64,000 bases of DNA, from the NCBI GenBank assembly GCA_023614405.1, contig CM042690.1, positions 663,780,802 through 663,844,801 of the forward strand, in the 5' to 3' direction. The DNA comes from Avena insularis. Lineage: Eukaryota > Streptophyta > Magnoliopsida > Poales > Poaceae. The notes below the pieces were generated by a model, which saw only the letters and a program-made list of their open reading frames with translations, had not been told where the DNA came from and searched no databases. The stretch's first letter is position 1. Every line of letters begins with the position of its first letter. This document shows positions 44,554 through 54,988 of this stretch, in pieces. The position numbers were made by a program, and so were the translations under genes.

Positions 44554-45880
44554 CTACCTTTTCTAAATATTCTCCCGAAAATGATTCATTAATAGGTACG
44601 GGGTCATTAATTATTCCTTCCATCCTAGAGAGATGATATGCTACCGGATTATCCTTACCCCTCGTATCTACTATTTGAAAATCATATTTTTGTAGTAATA
44701 AGACCCACCTAATCAACCTAGGATTAGCATCCTTTTTTTACAAGTAGGTGATGCAAAGCTTGGTGATCCGTATGAATTATTACCTTAGAATTAATTATGT
44801 AAGATCTAAATTTATGCGAGCAAACATTATAGCTAGAAACTCTTTTTTCGTAGTATCATAATGTTTATGAATCTTACTAAGAGGTCTACTAGCGTAATAA
44901 ATAACATTTAAATTCTTTCCATCTCGCTGACCTAAAATAGCCCCTAAAGCATAATCACTAGCATCACACATAATTTCAAAAGGCTCATCCCACCTTGGAG
45001 GTTGCATGATAGGTGCTGAAACTAGTTTATCCTTAAGATTTTCAAAAGCCACAATGCAGTCATGATCTAAGTAGAATGGAGTTTCTTTATCAAGAAGATT
45101 AGTAAGGGGCATAGCTAGATTGGCAAAATCTTTTATAAACCGCTTATAAAAACCTGCATGTCCCAGAAACATTTTTAAGTTTTTAATGTACTGAGGTATG
45201 GGGAGATTTTCTATAGCATTTATACTAGTTTTATCTATTTGTATTCCCTTCTTAGAAACTTTGTGTCCGAAAACTTTACCTTCTCTTTCCATGAAACAAC
45301 ATTGTTCCCAATTCAAAACCAAGTTTGATTGCCTGCATCTCTGCAAAACCTTGGTTAGATTGTAAAGGCAATTATCAAAAGTTGTTCCACAAACGACAAA
45401 AATCATTTGTTAGGACTTCCATAGTCTTCTCAACGAAATCATCAAAAATCTTTAGAACACATTCCTGAAAAGTTGTTGTTGCATTACATAAGCCAAATGG
45501 AATTAATCTATAAGCATATGTGCCATAAGGACAAGTGAAAGTTGTTTTCTCTTGATCTTCCGGTTGTATGGCAATTTGAGAATATCCATAATAACCGTCA
45601 AGAAAACAAAAGTAGGAATTATTACTAAGTCTTTCTAAAATTTTATCTATGAATGGTACATGTTTATGATTTTTCTGTGTCTCATGGTTTAGTTTCCTAA
45701 AATCAATTCACATACGAAATCCTACAATTGGTATAATAGGAACTAGCTCACCGTCCTCATTCATAGCAGCATCAAGACCACCTTGTCTTGGTACGCAACG
45801 AGATGGGCTAACCCACTTACTGTCAGAAATAGGATATATTATGCCAGCATCAAGTAAGCGTATAACTTATTTTCTTCCTA
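44554..45880 (-). pseudogene. Reverse transcriptase-RNase H of element B, broken
   Basis: RT fragments on the sense strand include IDFRKLN, FCFLDGYYGYSQIAI, TFTCPYGTYAYRLIPFGLCN, then a break near 45410 in the catalytic YVDD region, where MDDF is expected. The next open piece (45406-44795) reads NCLYNLTKVLQRC, GHAGFYKRFIKDFANLA, IMCDASDYALGAILGQ, YASRPLSKIHKHYDTTKKEF. RNase H ends with LIRWVLLLQKYDFQIVDTRG at about 44700-44640 after another break. Confidence 0.88.
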
Positions 45881-46852
45881 CTTCCTTCATCTTAGGATTA
45901 AGCCTTCTTTGTGTATCTACTACGGGTTCAGCATCATCAATCATGGTAATCTTATGCATTACAATAAATGGATCTATACCTTTAATATCACTTAATGTAT
46001 ATCCAAAGGCTTCACGATGCTTAACTAGAACTGAAATAAGTTTATTGGTTTCATTTTCTGATATATTCTTACTAATAATAACATGATATTTATTTTCATT
46101 ATCTAAAAACTCATACCTCATATTGTCTGGAAGTTTTTTCAATTCTATTGGTGGAGGTTCTTCATCTCCCGATTCTTACCAATTCTTCATAGTCATGTGG
46201 ATTTTGTGCTTCCAGGATTGAATCAAAGTAATTATTCATGTCTTCTTTCTTCTCATTGTCTAGTGCCTCTTCCCAATTAATCAAGCTTCTTTCTAATTCA
46301 TCCCGTGGGGTACTGAAATGAATTCCTGCTAATTCGACAATCGTCTTTTCTTCCTTGATATCCTCCACTTCATATGGCCTCTTTTTTAGTTTGGCAAAGT
46401 GGAACGTCATTTCCTCTTCTCCAAACTTCAGTGAAATAGTTTCCTTCTGTTATCAATTTACGCTTTAGTGATGGAAACAAAAGGCCTGCCTCAAAGAATA
46501 GGACAAAAAGAATCTCGAGGCATATCAACTATATGAAAATCAAGGGGTACATGAGTGAGCCAATAAAGACATAGGTATTTCTGATTACTCCTTCCGGTTT
46601 TATATTGGTTCTATTAGACAATTTGATTATAGTGTCCATTGATTCCACATCTAGATTATTTAAATTGTAGCGGAGTTCCTCATAAAGTGATGAAGGCATA
46701 ATATTTATAGTGGGTATTGGTTCACAAATTCCATATAAGAAAGTTTCTCCACAATATATAGGGGTCATAGGTTTGGAAGTCTCGTGACCTCGAACCTTAC
46801 CTGTGATGAATTCTGAGGTTTCAAGAGCCAACATAACCACTTCATCTTCCAC
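45867..46852 (-). pseudogene. Protease-RT linker region of element B, broken
   Basis: Three open pieces (46852-46529, 46410-46162, 46142-45867) correspond to the protease domain and the linker before RT. The protease piece has PSSLYEEL but lacks an intact DxGAS motif at the usual place (GICEPIPTINIMPSSLYEEL). The last piece holds the conserved entry to RT (AFGYTLSDIKGIDP, RRLNPKMKEV). Confidence 0.75.
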
Positions 46853-46855
46853 TAT

Positions 46856-47854
46856 TCATGCTTCCATAAGATCCTTCATTATTACATTATTTATATTTGT
46901 AGCTTCGAAATTCACTTCTGGTTTCTTGGATCTCTTCTTCGTTTGTTCTTCCTCTCCTTGCCTTTTTTCAAAGATCCCTTGTATAGGTATCGAGGAGAAC
47001 TCTTCCATTAGTGCTCTCACATGCTTCTTTTCTTCGAGGGGTTTACGAGGTTCCCATTTTGTAGGTACCTGCAAATTCCTTGCATAATTCTCAATAATTT
47101 TCTTTACTGAGTAAAAATCAACACCGAGGGTTTTAATCATTGTATCTGTCCTCTCATCTGCAAGGAAATCGTTAATGCAAGCATATTCAGAAAAACTATT
47201 TGTAGTATTTTCCTTATCTTTAAAAATTTTAGTTGCTTCTTTCATTTTTATTATTAGATTCCAAGCCTCATCATAGGTATAAGATAGAAAACTGCCATTA
47301 CGAGCAGTATCTAGATTCGTTCTATTTTCAATACTTAGCCCTCCATAAAAGGTATGGGTGATTAACCAATCAGGTAAACAATGATGGGGGCAATTATCTA
47401 GGTAACTTTTATACCCTAGATATCCTTCGTATAAGCCCTCACTAGGATTATTTTTGAAACTAATAATAATACCTCTCATCCTGTGAGCTTTGCTTTCAGA
47501 ATAATATTTTGATAGGAACTTGGTTATCAATTCCTCCCAAGTCCTTGGTGCCTCTGCACAAAAAGATCTATAGTAGTCGCAAACATTATTAGAGAGATTT
47601 TGTCTAAACAACTGGATTTTAACCATATCAAGATTACAGTCATCAAAAATAAAGGAACTAAGAATATCTTTTAAATGTCCATATGGACTTTCTTCATGGG
47701 TTCCTGCAAATTTCTTAGAATGTAATAACTCAAATAACAAAGGATGGATCTCGACTCCATCCAGATTTACGCTTTTGTTGACAGTTATAAAGGCGTCCAT
47801 GGGTGAACCCATTTTCCTTACTGCCTCAAGCTGATTCAAATGCTGAGTGTTGTC
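46856..47854 (-). pseudogene. gag of element B, 5' end cut off by element C
   Basis: A 330-codon open frame runs from the C insertion border to 46856. It contains a Ty3/Gypsy Gag core (RTWEELITKFLSKYYSESKA, HHCLPDWLITHTFYGGLS) and a C-terminal basic stretch. The first residues read from the window (MDVSD) come from element C's LTR and are not part of this Gag. Confidence 0.85.
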
Positions 47855-49353
47855 TGATACGTCCATTTTGCATCACTATTCTATATCATAATTTACTGTT
47901 ATTCATTGATATATTTCATATTAAGAGATGATACTTATGTTATTTCATCTATTTTTGCATGGTTGATGACTTTTGGAGTATGGACCGCTGTAGTCAGGAT
48001 TCTGATGGAAAAGGGGCTGTTTGGAGGCAAAATTCGCGAAGATCAGAAAATCCGGGAAAATACATGGAAAATCCTATTTTTTAGAAGATGAAGGATGCCA
48101 GAAGGGGGAGTGGAGATGGGCCACAGGGGGCCCACACCACCCCCTGGCGTGGGCCACCCTTGGTCACGCCTACAGGTGGTGTGGCCACCCTGGCCCACTC
48201 CTGGCTCTCCCCTTTGGTGTATATTATCCCCACAAAACCCTAATACCTAGGGAGCGACCACAGAAAGATTCCGCCGCCTCTGCAGGGCAGAAAACTACAG
48301 AGAGAGAAAGATCTCTCTGGCAGACATAATTCTGCCGGGGGAATTCCTTCCCGAAGAGGGGAGATCGTCGCCATCAACACCACCATCAAGCTGGACTTCA
48401 TCGGGATCATCATCACCATCATCTCCATCATCATATCCACCAGCACCATCATCACCACTCCATACCTCTATAACAATTGGATTGAATCTTGCATAGTTCT
48501 TAGGGGAAACTTTCCCGATATTGATTACTTGTTGTAGTTGATGCTATTGAGTGGAACCATTGAATTATAATTATGTTCAGATTGTTGCTTATCATTATAT
48601 CATCTTTGATCTTGATCCATATGATGTCTTGTGAGTAGTTCGTTTAGTTCTTGAGGACATGGGAGAAGTCATGTTGTTAGTAGTGGAATTGTGTTGAGAA
48701 AGATTCAATAGTTTGTTATTTAAGTTGTCGTGTTATTCTTCTAGTGGTGTCATGTGAACGTCGACTACATGACACTTCACCTTTATGGGCCTAGGGGAAT
48801 GCATTGTGTATTTGGATACTAATCGTAGGGGTTGCCAGAGTGACAGAAACCTGAACCCCCGCCAGGAAACCTTTGCACAAGGGATGTCAGGATCTTAGAG
48901 TTTAAAGCCGTGGTTAGGTTTCTATCTTAATTACTTTCTTGTACTTGCGGATGCTTGCAAGGGTATAATCACAAGTATGTATTAGTCCTAGGAAGGTTGG
49001 TACATTAGCACAGGTTCACCCACACAACACTTATCAAACTAAAGAAGATTAATCAACTATATGAAGCGAAAGCACTTGGCGATATTCCGGTGTGTCCTCG
49101 AGAACGTTTGGTCATCTTAAGTAATACAACCGGCTTGTCTAAAGAAAGGATTGGGCCACTTGCTGCATTTATTATTATTATTGTCTTTTATTTACTCGCA
49201 CTTTATTTACCTGCATTATCAAAAAAACTAAAAATCCGTTTGCTACGTATTTATAGAGAATTCCAATATGGATACACCTTCTGCTCCTTGTTGCGTTCGA
49301 CACTCTTACTTATCGAAAATACTGTGATACACCCCTATACTTGTGGGTCATCA
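47855..49353 (+). repeat. 5' LTR of element C
   Basis: A 1499-bp LTR. It holds an inverted pair CACACCACC/GGTGGTGTG (48133-48141 and 48175-48183), then a TATA-like word (tgtatattatc, about 48218-48228), a purine-rich leader and a CATCAT microsatellite (about 48400-48460). Confidence 0.9.
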
Positions 49354-49364
49354 AGACTATTTTC

Positions 49365-49382
49365 TGGCGCCGTTGCTGGGGA
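49365..49382 (+). other. Primer-binding site of element C
   Basis: TGGCGCCGTTGCTGGGGA, 11 bases after the LTR. It is the form usual in Athila-like grass elements, attributed to tRNA-Asp. Confidence 0.8.
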
Positions 49383-49466
49383 GTGGTGTGCTATTGGAGA
49401 GTGGAACTGGGAAAGGAAACTTCTACTGTGAGTATTGTTTACTTCTGTTAGTTACTTTATTCCAAT

Positions 49467-50306
49467 ATGGATAATTCGCTGAGTTTCTTATTTCGTAATG
49501 CTACTACCGCTGCTAAGGTAGTAGATGAACCACCACCTATTGAGAATGATACTTTTAAGATACCCACAAGAATTATTGATCGTGTTATGGACAACTATTA
49601 TGTTGGAGATGGAACTATCCATCCCGGTGATCATTTGTTCTTTATACATAAATTATGCGGGTTGTTCAAGTGTGCAGGTATTACAACAGATCAAGTCAAG
49701 AAGAAGTTATTCTCGTTATCACTGAAAGGAAGAGCTGAGGAATGGTATAAGCTGCTGAAGAATGGTCAAGCTCTTGAATGGGAGGAAGTAGTGCCTCTCT
49801 TTTATTCAAAATTTTATCCTCCTAGTGAGATTCATAAAGATCGGAATAAAATATATAACTTTTGGCCTCTTGATGGAGAGAGTACAGCTCAAGCTTGGGG
49901 GAGATTGAAGTTACTAATGCTCAAGCGTCCTATTCATGAGCTCCCCAACAATATTATTATCAATAACTTTTATGCAAGGCTTTCTCTTCATGATAAGGAT
50001 CTATTGGATGCTTCTTGTGCTGGATCATTTACACGCATGGAAGAAGGAGCTAAATGGGATCTTCTAGACCGTATTCAAGACAATGCTGAAGCATGGGAGA
50101 ATGATAAAGTAAGAAAGTCAGGTATAAATTATGACTATGAATGCATTGAATCTTTTATGGGAACTGATGACTTTCAAAATATTAAAAATGCTTATGGTCT
50201 TGATTCTCAAGTTATTGCAAATTATTTTAAGGCTTTTGCCTCATATATTGAAAATCTAAAAAAGGAATGGAACAAGTATCATGCACCATATAAAGATATT
50301 TGTTGA
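49467..50306 (+). pseudogene. gag of element C, frameshifted at its end
   Basis: The frame starts MDNSLSFLFRNATTAAKVVD and contains a Gypsy Gag core (LFSLSLKGRAEEWYKLLKNG, FYSKFYPPSEIHKDR). The expected protein continues in the next frame from about 50290, so the stop at 50304-50306 is read after a shift of frame. Gag forms the particle. The 5' 260 residues look intact. Confidence 0.88.
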
Positions 50307-51342
50307 TTGTGTTCCTACTAGAAGTAATGAATTTTGCACTATTGATCACATCTTACCTGAACCTTATATCGAGAAATTACCTTTCCCGGATAAGTTAAAG
50401 GAGCATCCTATGATAACTAGTGTAATTAATAAAAGTACAAAGAGAACTGTGAAACCTGATGAACAAATAAATATTGAACATGTAGTAGCAATTGTGAAAG
50501 ACCTTGTCACTAAAAGTATAGAAGATGGACACATTGTCTTCTGTGAGGATGCTTCTAATATTGTCTCATATCCAAATAGAACTAAAAAGGCTAGTGTTCC
50601 TGTGCTTTCTATTAGAATTGGTGATCATTGCTATTAGGGTTTATATGATATTGGTGCAAGTTCAAGTGATATTCCTTACGAGCTTTACAAATAAATTATG
50701 CATGAAATTAGTCCTTGTGAACTAGAAGAGATTGATGTGGTTATTCACCTTGCTAATAGAGAGACCATCTCTCCAATTGGTATTGTAAGATATGTGGAAG
50801 TTCTTTGTGGTAAGATTAAATATCCTGCTGATTTTCTAGTACTTGGTTCAGCTGCTAGTAAAACCTATCCTGAACACGTGTGGAGCCATTATTGACTGCA
50901 AAAGGGAGAAAATTTTAGCTAAATTTATTGGGGAATCTTATGAGTTTAATTTTTCAAAATTTACTAAAGTTCCTTGTGAAAATGAAACCTCTAATGAGGA
51001 TTTTAGAGTTGAACAACTTGCTTCTATTTCTCTTGCTCCTAACAATGCTTTGCAGCAATTTATGGAAGACCACGAAAGTGAAATCTTCATGGAAGAGAGA
51101 AATGAGATTGACAAGATTCTCCATCGTCAACCTAAGATGCTTAAGCATAACTTGCCTGTGGAAGATTTGGGTACCACATTGCCACCTAAAAAGGATCCGG
51201 TTTTTGATCTAAAACATTTACATGATGATCTTAAATATGCTTACATTGATGATAATAAAATATATCCTGTTATTATTAGTTCTAAACTTTCAGGGAAGGA
51301 AGAGGAAAGATTATTGGAGGTATTGAAGAAACACCGATGAGC
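50281..51342 (+). pseudogene. Protease and linker of element C, broken
   Basis: The frame has a stop TAG at 50635, followed by the protease motif LYDIGASSSDIPYEL and another stop at 50695. It then runs through VVIHLANRETISPIG and shifts frame near 50865 into the linker (CGAIIDCKREKILAKF, DLGTTLPPKKDPVFDLK). It ends at a TGA (51338-51340) just before the RT entry. D-I-G-A-S is the aspartic protease signature. Confidence 0.85.
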
Positions 51343-51343
51343 T

Positions 51344-52659
51344 ATGGGCTATACTCTGGATGATTTAAATGGGATTTCTCCTACTATATGTCAGCATGCT
51401 ATCAATATAGAACCAGATGCAAAGCCAGTGGTAGAACATCAATGTCGTTTAAATCCTAAGATGAAGGAAGTGGTAAGAAACGAGGTATTAAAACTCCTTG
51501 ATGCTGGTATTATTTATCCTATTGCTGATAGTGAATGGGTTAGTCCTGTTCATTGTGTCCCTAAAAAGGGGGAATTACCGTTGTGCATAATGATAATGAT
51601 GAGCTTATTCCCCAAAGAATAGTAGTAGGTTATAGGATGTGCATTGATTTTAGAAAGGTTAACAAAGTTACTAAGAAAGATCATTACCCACTTCCTTTTA
51701 TTGATCAAATATTAGAAAGGTTGTCTAAAAAGACCCATTTTTGTTTTCTTGATGGATATTCTGGGTTTTCTCAAATTGCTATTAAACAACAAGATCAAGA
51801 AAAAACTACTTTTACATGCCCTTATGGAACCTATGCTTATAGGCGTATGCCTTTTGGTCTGTGTAATGCTCCTGCTACTTTTCAAAGATGCATGTCTGCT
51901 ATCTTTCATGGTTTTTGTGAGGAAATTGTGGAAGTATGCATGGATGATTTTTCTGTCTATGGAACTTCTTTTGATAATTGTCTGCACAACCTTGATAAAG
52001 TTTTGCAGAGATGTGAAGAAACTAATCTTGTTCTTAATTGGGAGAAATGTCACTTCATGGTCAATGAAGGAATTGTCCTCGGACTTAAGATTTCCAAAAG
52101 AGGCATAAAAGTTGATAGAGCTAAAGTTGAAGCAATTGAGAAAATGCCATGTCCAAGAGACGTCAAAGGTATTCGTAGTATCCTTGGTCATGCTGGTTTC
52201 TATAGAAGGTTTATTAAAGATTTCTCTAAGATATCAAAACCCCTCACTAATCTTCTTCAAAAAGATGTACCCTTTGTTTTTGATGATGATTGTAAGGAAT
52301 CTTTTGAAACTCTAAAGAAGGCTTTAACTACTGCTCCTATTGTCCAACCACCTAATTGGAACTTACCCTTTGAAATCATGTGTGACGCTAGTGATTTTGA
52401 TGTAGGTGCTGTCCTTGGGCAACGAATATATAAAAAGTTAAATGTTATCCATTATTTTAGTAAGACTCTTGACACTTCTCAAAAGAATTATGCTACTACT
52501 AAAAAAGAATTCTTAGTTGTTGTCTTTGCTTGTGATAAGTTTAGACCTTATATTGTAGATTCAAAAGTTACCATTCATACTAATCATGCTGCTATTAAGT
52601 ACCTTATGACAAACAAATATGCTAAGCCTAGGCTTATTAGATGGGTGTTGCTTTTATAA
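51344..52659 (+). pseudogene. Reverse transcriptase-RNase H of element C, broken
   Basis: RT entry AMGYTLDDLNGISPT and RLNPKMKEVV, a frameshift near 51585, then MCIDFRKVN, FCFLDGYSGFSQIAI, YGTYAYRRMPFGLCNAPATF and the catalytic VCMDDFSVYG. RNase H follows (IMCDASDFDVGAVLGQ, YATTKKEFLVVVFACDKF). A TAA at 52657-52659 falls where glutamine is usual in LLLQEF. Catalytic aspartates of RT are present. Confidence 0.92.
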
Positions 52660-54154
52660 GAGTTTTACCTACATATTGTAGATAGGAAAGGTGCTAAAAA
52701 TCCTATTGCTGATAATTCATCTCGATTGGAAAACATCTCTTTTGATCCTATGCCTGCTAATGATAGTTTCCCAAATGAACAGTTGGCTGCAGTAGGGGTA
52801 AGATCGCGAGGGAGCCCTTGGTATGTTGATTATGCTAACTTTATTGTCTCCAAGTATTTTCCTCCAACTTTTACAACCCAGCAAAGAAGGAAGTTCTTTT
52901 ATGATTTGAAGCATTATTTTTGGGATGACCCACATTTATATAAAGAAGGAGTAGATGGTATTATGCGAAGATGTGTTCCAGAATATGAACAAAAGGAGAT
53001 ATTGCGGAAATGTCATGGTAGCGCCTATGGAGGACATCATGCGGAGGATAGAACCGCACAAAAGGTGCTACAATCAGGTTTTTACTGGCCTACCCTTTTT
53101 AAAGATGCAAGAAAATTTGTCTTATCATGTGATGAGTGTCAACGAGTTGTTAATATTTCTAGACACAATGAGATGCCTATGAATTACTCTCTTGTTATTG
53201 AACCATTTGATTGTTGGGGATTCGACTTTATGGGTCCTTTTCCCCCTTCAAAAGGTTATACTCATACTCTTGTTGTCGTTGACTATGTTACTAAGTGGGT
53301 AGAAGCCATACCCACAAAAAGTGCTGATGGTGAGACCACTTTGAAAATGCTTAAGGATATTATCTTCCCTAGGTTTGGAGTGCCTAGGTACCTTATGACT
53401 GATGGAGGTTCTCATTTCATTCATGGTGGCTTTAGAAAGATCCTTGCTAAATATGATGTTAATCACATAATTGCTTCAGCCTATCATCCCCAAACTAGTG
53501 GGCAAGTAGAGCTATCAAATAGAGAAATTAAATCCATCTCGCAAAATACTATTAATAGATCTAGAAAAAATTGGGCTAAAAAGTTGAATGATGCTTTATG
53601 GGCTTATAGAACTGCCTATAAAAATCCTATGGGAATGTCTCCTTACAAAATGGTTTATGGGAAAGCTTGCCACCTGCCTTTAGAATTAGAACACAAAGCT
53701 TATTGGGCAGTGAAAGAACTTAATAGAGACTGCAAACTTGCTGGTGAGAAAAGATTATTTGACTTAAGTTCGTTGGATGAGGAGGAGTGAAGCATATGAA
53801 AATGCTAGACTCTTTAAAGAAAAAGTTAAAAGATGGCATGACAGGAGAATTCTTAAGAGAGAGTTCCATGTTGGTGAGAAAGTTCTATTTTATAGGTCTC
53901 GTCTTAGATTTTTTGCAGGGAAACTACTCTCAAAATGGGAAGGACCTTTTGTTATTGAAGAAGCGTATCTTTCAGGTGCAATAAAAATTTCTTCTTTAAA
54001 AGATAATACTACACAAGTGGTGAATGGTCAGTGACTCAAGCACTATATTTCTGGAGATTCTTACAATGAGGATATTGATGCTATTCAAATGGTAATTCTG
54101 GAAAAATTTATCAAAGACCAAGTTCAGAGACCTGTAGAGTCCATTTTCGAATAG
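52660..54154 (+). pseudogene. Integrase of element C, frameshifted near its C-terminus
   Basis: The same frame as RT continues (HIVDRKGAKNPIAD) into the zinc-binding domain (YGGHHAEDRTAQKVLQSGFY, SCDECQR), the core (DCWGFDFMGPF, LMTDGGSHFIHGG, YHPQTSGQVELSNREIK), with D, D and E visible, and the C-terminal domain (LWAYRTAYKNPMGMSPYKMV). A one-base shift near 53780 in a GAG run moves it to a second frame (RSEAYENARLFKEKVKRWH). A TGA at 54032 replaces a usual arginine, and the true end appears to be the TAG at 54152. Confidence 0.92.
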
Positions 54155-54239
54155 GTAATAGTTTTGGTCAGAAAAGTTTCGTGAAAAATCTGTTAAGTTA
54201 TATTTTTGCAGTTTTTATCTAACAAGGAAAGCAACAAAG

Positions 54240-54487
54240 CGAAAGAGGGACGGAAACGGAGCCAGGGTGGCTCACACCACCCCCTAGCGCGGGCCCCTGG
54301 CCGCGCCACCAGGTGGTGTGGCCGCCCCAGAGTCAGTCTTTGACCCGTTTTCTTCCAGTACCTTCCTTTTGTTGTAAAAATTCGTATATATAATCCCCCA
54401 GATCCCTCGAGGTTCGTATATCGTGTTCTCGTCGTGTTTTCGGTTCGATCTATTTTTGGCAGGTAGAATCTCAGTTTTGGAGCCACA
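54240..54487 (+). promoter_or_regulatory. LTR-like hairpin and TATA module upstream of ORF3 in element C
   Basis: The inverted pair CACACCACC (54273-54281) and GGTGGTGTG (54312-54320), with inner arms gcgcgggcc and ggccgcgc, repeats the hairpin in the element's LTR. The approach to it is also alike (gaaagagggacggaaacgg here, gaagggggagtggagatgg in the LTR). A TATA-like gtatatataatcccc at 54384-54398 parallels gtatattatcccc in the LTR. The ORF3 ATG is about 100 bp downstream. I infer a duplicated LTR promoter core. Confidence 0.55.
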
Positions 54488-54988
54488 ATGTCCTCCTCTG
54501 GACTAGCCAAGAAAGATTCCTTCGCAAATGTCATCAACCCTTATATGCGTGAGTTGAAGATTCATCCAAAGGAATTGTTGCTCGAAGACGGGAAGGTACA
54601 AATAAAAGAGGTTCAGGGCCCTAAAGGTGAAGGCAGTCTGGAGGAAAGGATGGAAGCACTGGAGCAAGAAGTCTTTAGGTACAAGAAGATGGCGGAACGC
54701 GAAGTGGATATCATCCATAAGTTTTGTTTCGAACTCATCGCTGAGCACCAAAAGGAGACTGCTGAGCTTAAGGATGAAATTCTCTCACTCCACCGAACGA
54801 ACAACCAACTACAAGCACAGCTCTACGACGTGCAAAATCAAAACTCTGAGTATGAGGTTAGGTTTAAACGCATAAGTGTTGCTGCTAGTTTCAGGATGTT
54901 GGAGACCAGGATGTCTTTTGTTGATGGGGATCCCATACCTTGGAAGTCGGACGATGACGAGAGAACACCACCACCACCGAAGGAGTAA
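54488..54988 (+). CDS. Extra ORF (ORF3) of element C, coiled-coil protein of unknown function
   Basis: An intact 166-codon frame stands between the decayed integrase and the 3' LTR. It begins MSSSGLAKKDSFANVINPYM. A strong coiled coil spans about residues 48-125 (LEERMEALEQEVFRYKKMAE, AEHQKETAELKDEILSLHR, NNQLQAQLYDVQNQN). The tail is acidic then proline-rich (SDDDERTPPPPKE). No signal peptide or membrane segment is present. It has no evident sequence match to ORF3 of element B beyond coiled-coil character and position. An own promoter is likely, given the module just upstream. Its role is unknown to me. Confidence 0.65.
   Translation: MSSSGLAKKDSFANVINPYMRELKIHPKELLLEDGKVQIKEVQGPKGEGSLEERMEALEQEVFRYKKMAEREVDIIHKFCFELIAEHQKETAELKDEILSLHRTNNQLQAQLYDVQNQNSEYEVRFKRISVAASFRMLETRMSFVDGDPIPWKSDDDERTPPPPKE

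Larger units (their letters stand above)
38792..47854 (-). mobile_element. Element B: Athila-like Gypsy retrotransposon, interrupted by C
   Basis: The left end is a 1406-bp LTR with TGAT...ATCA ends. On the minus strand the order is gag (47854-46856), protease region, reverse transcriptase-RNase H, integrase, a repeat array, an extra ORF, polypurine tract and LTR. Gypsy order and the long 3' region with an extra ORF fit the Athila lineage. The 5' end is missing because element C inserted into gag at 47855; target bases there are ttgtc. B itself is inserted in the 5' LTR of A. A 489-bp solo LTR interrupts its RNase H-integrase junction. Confidence 0.9.

Noticed and set aside
50304..50306. TGA as the natural end of gag in element C
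   Set aside because: Gag-like text continues in the next frame from about 50290, so this stop reflects a frameshift; a programmed shift cannot be excluded but there is no slippery site I recognise.
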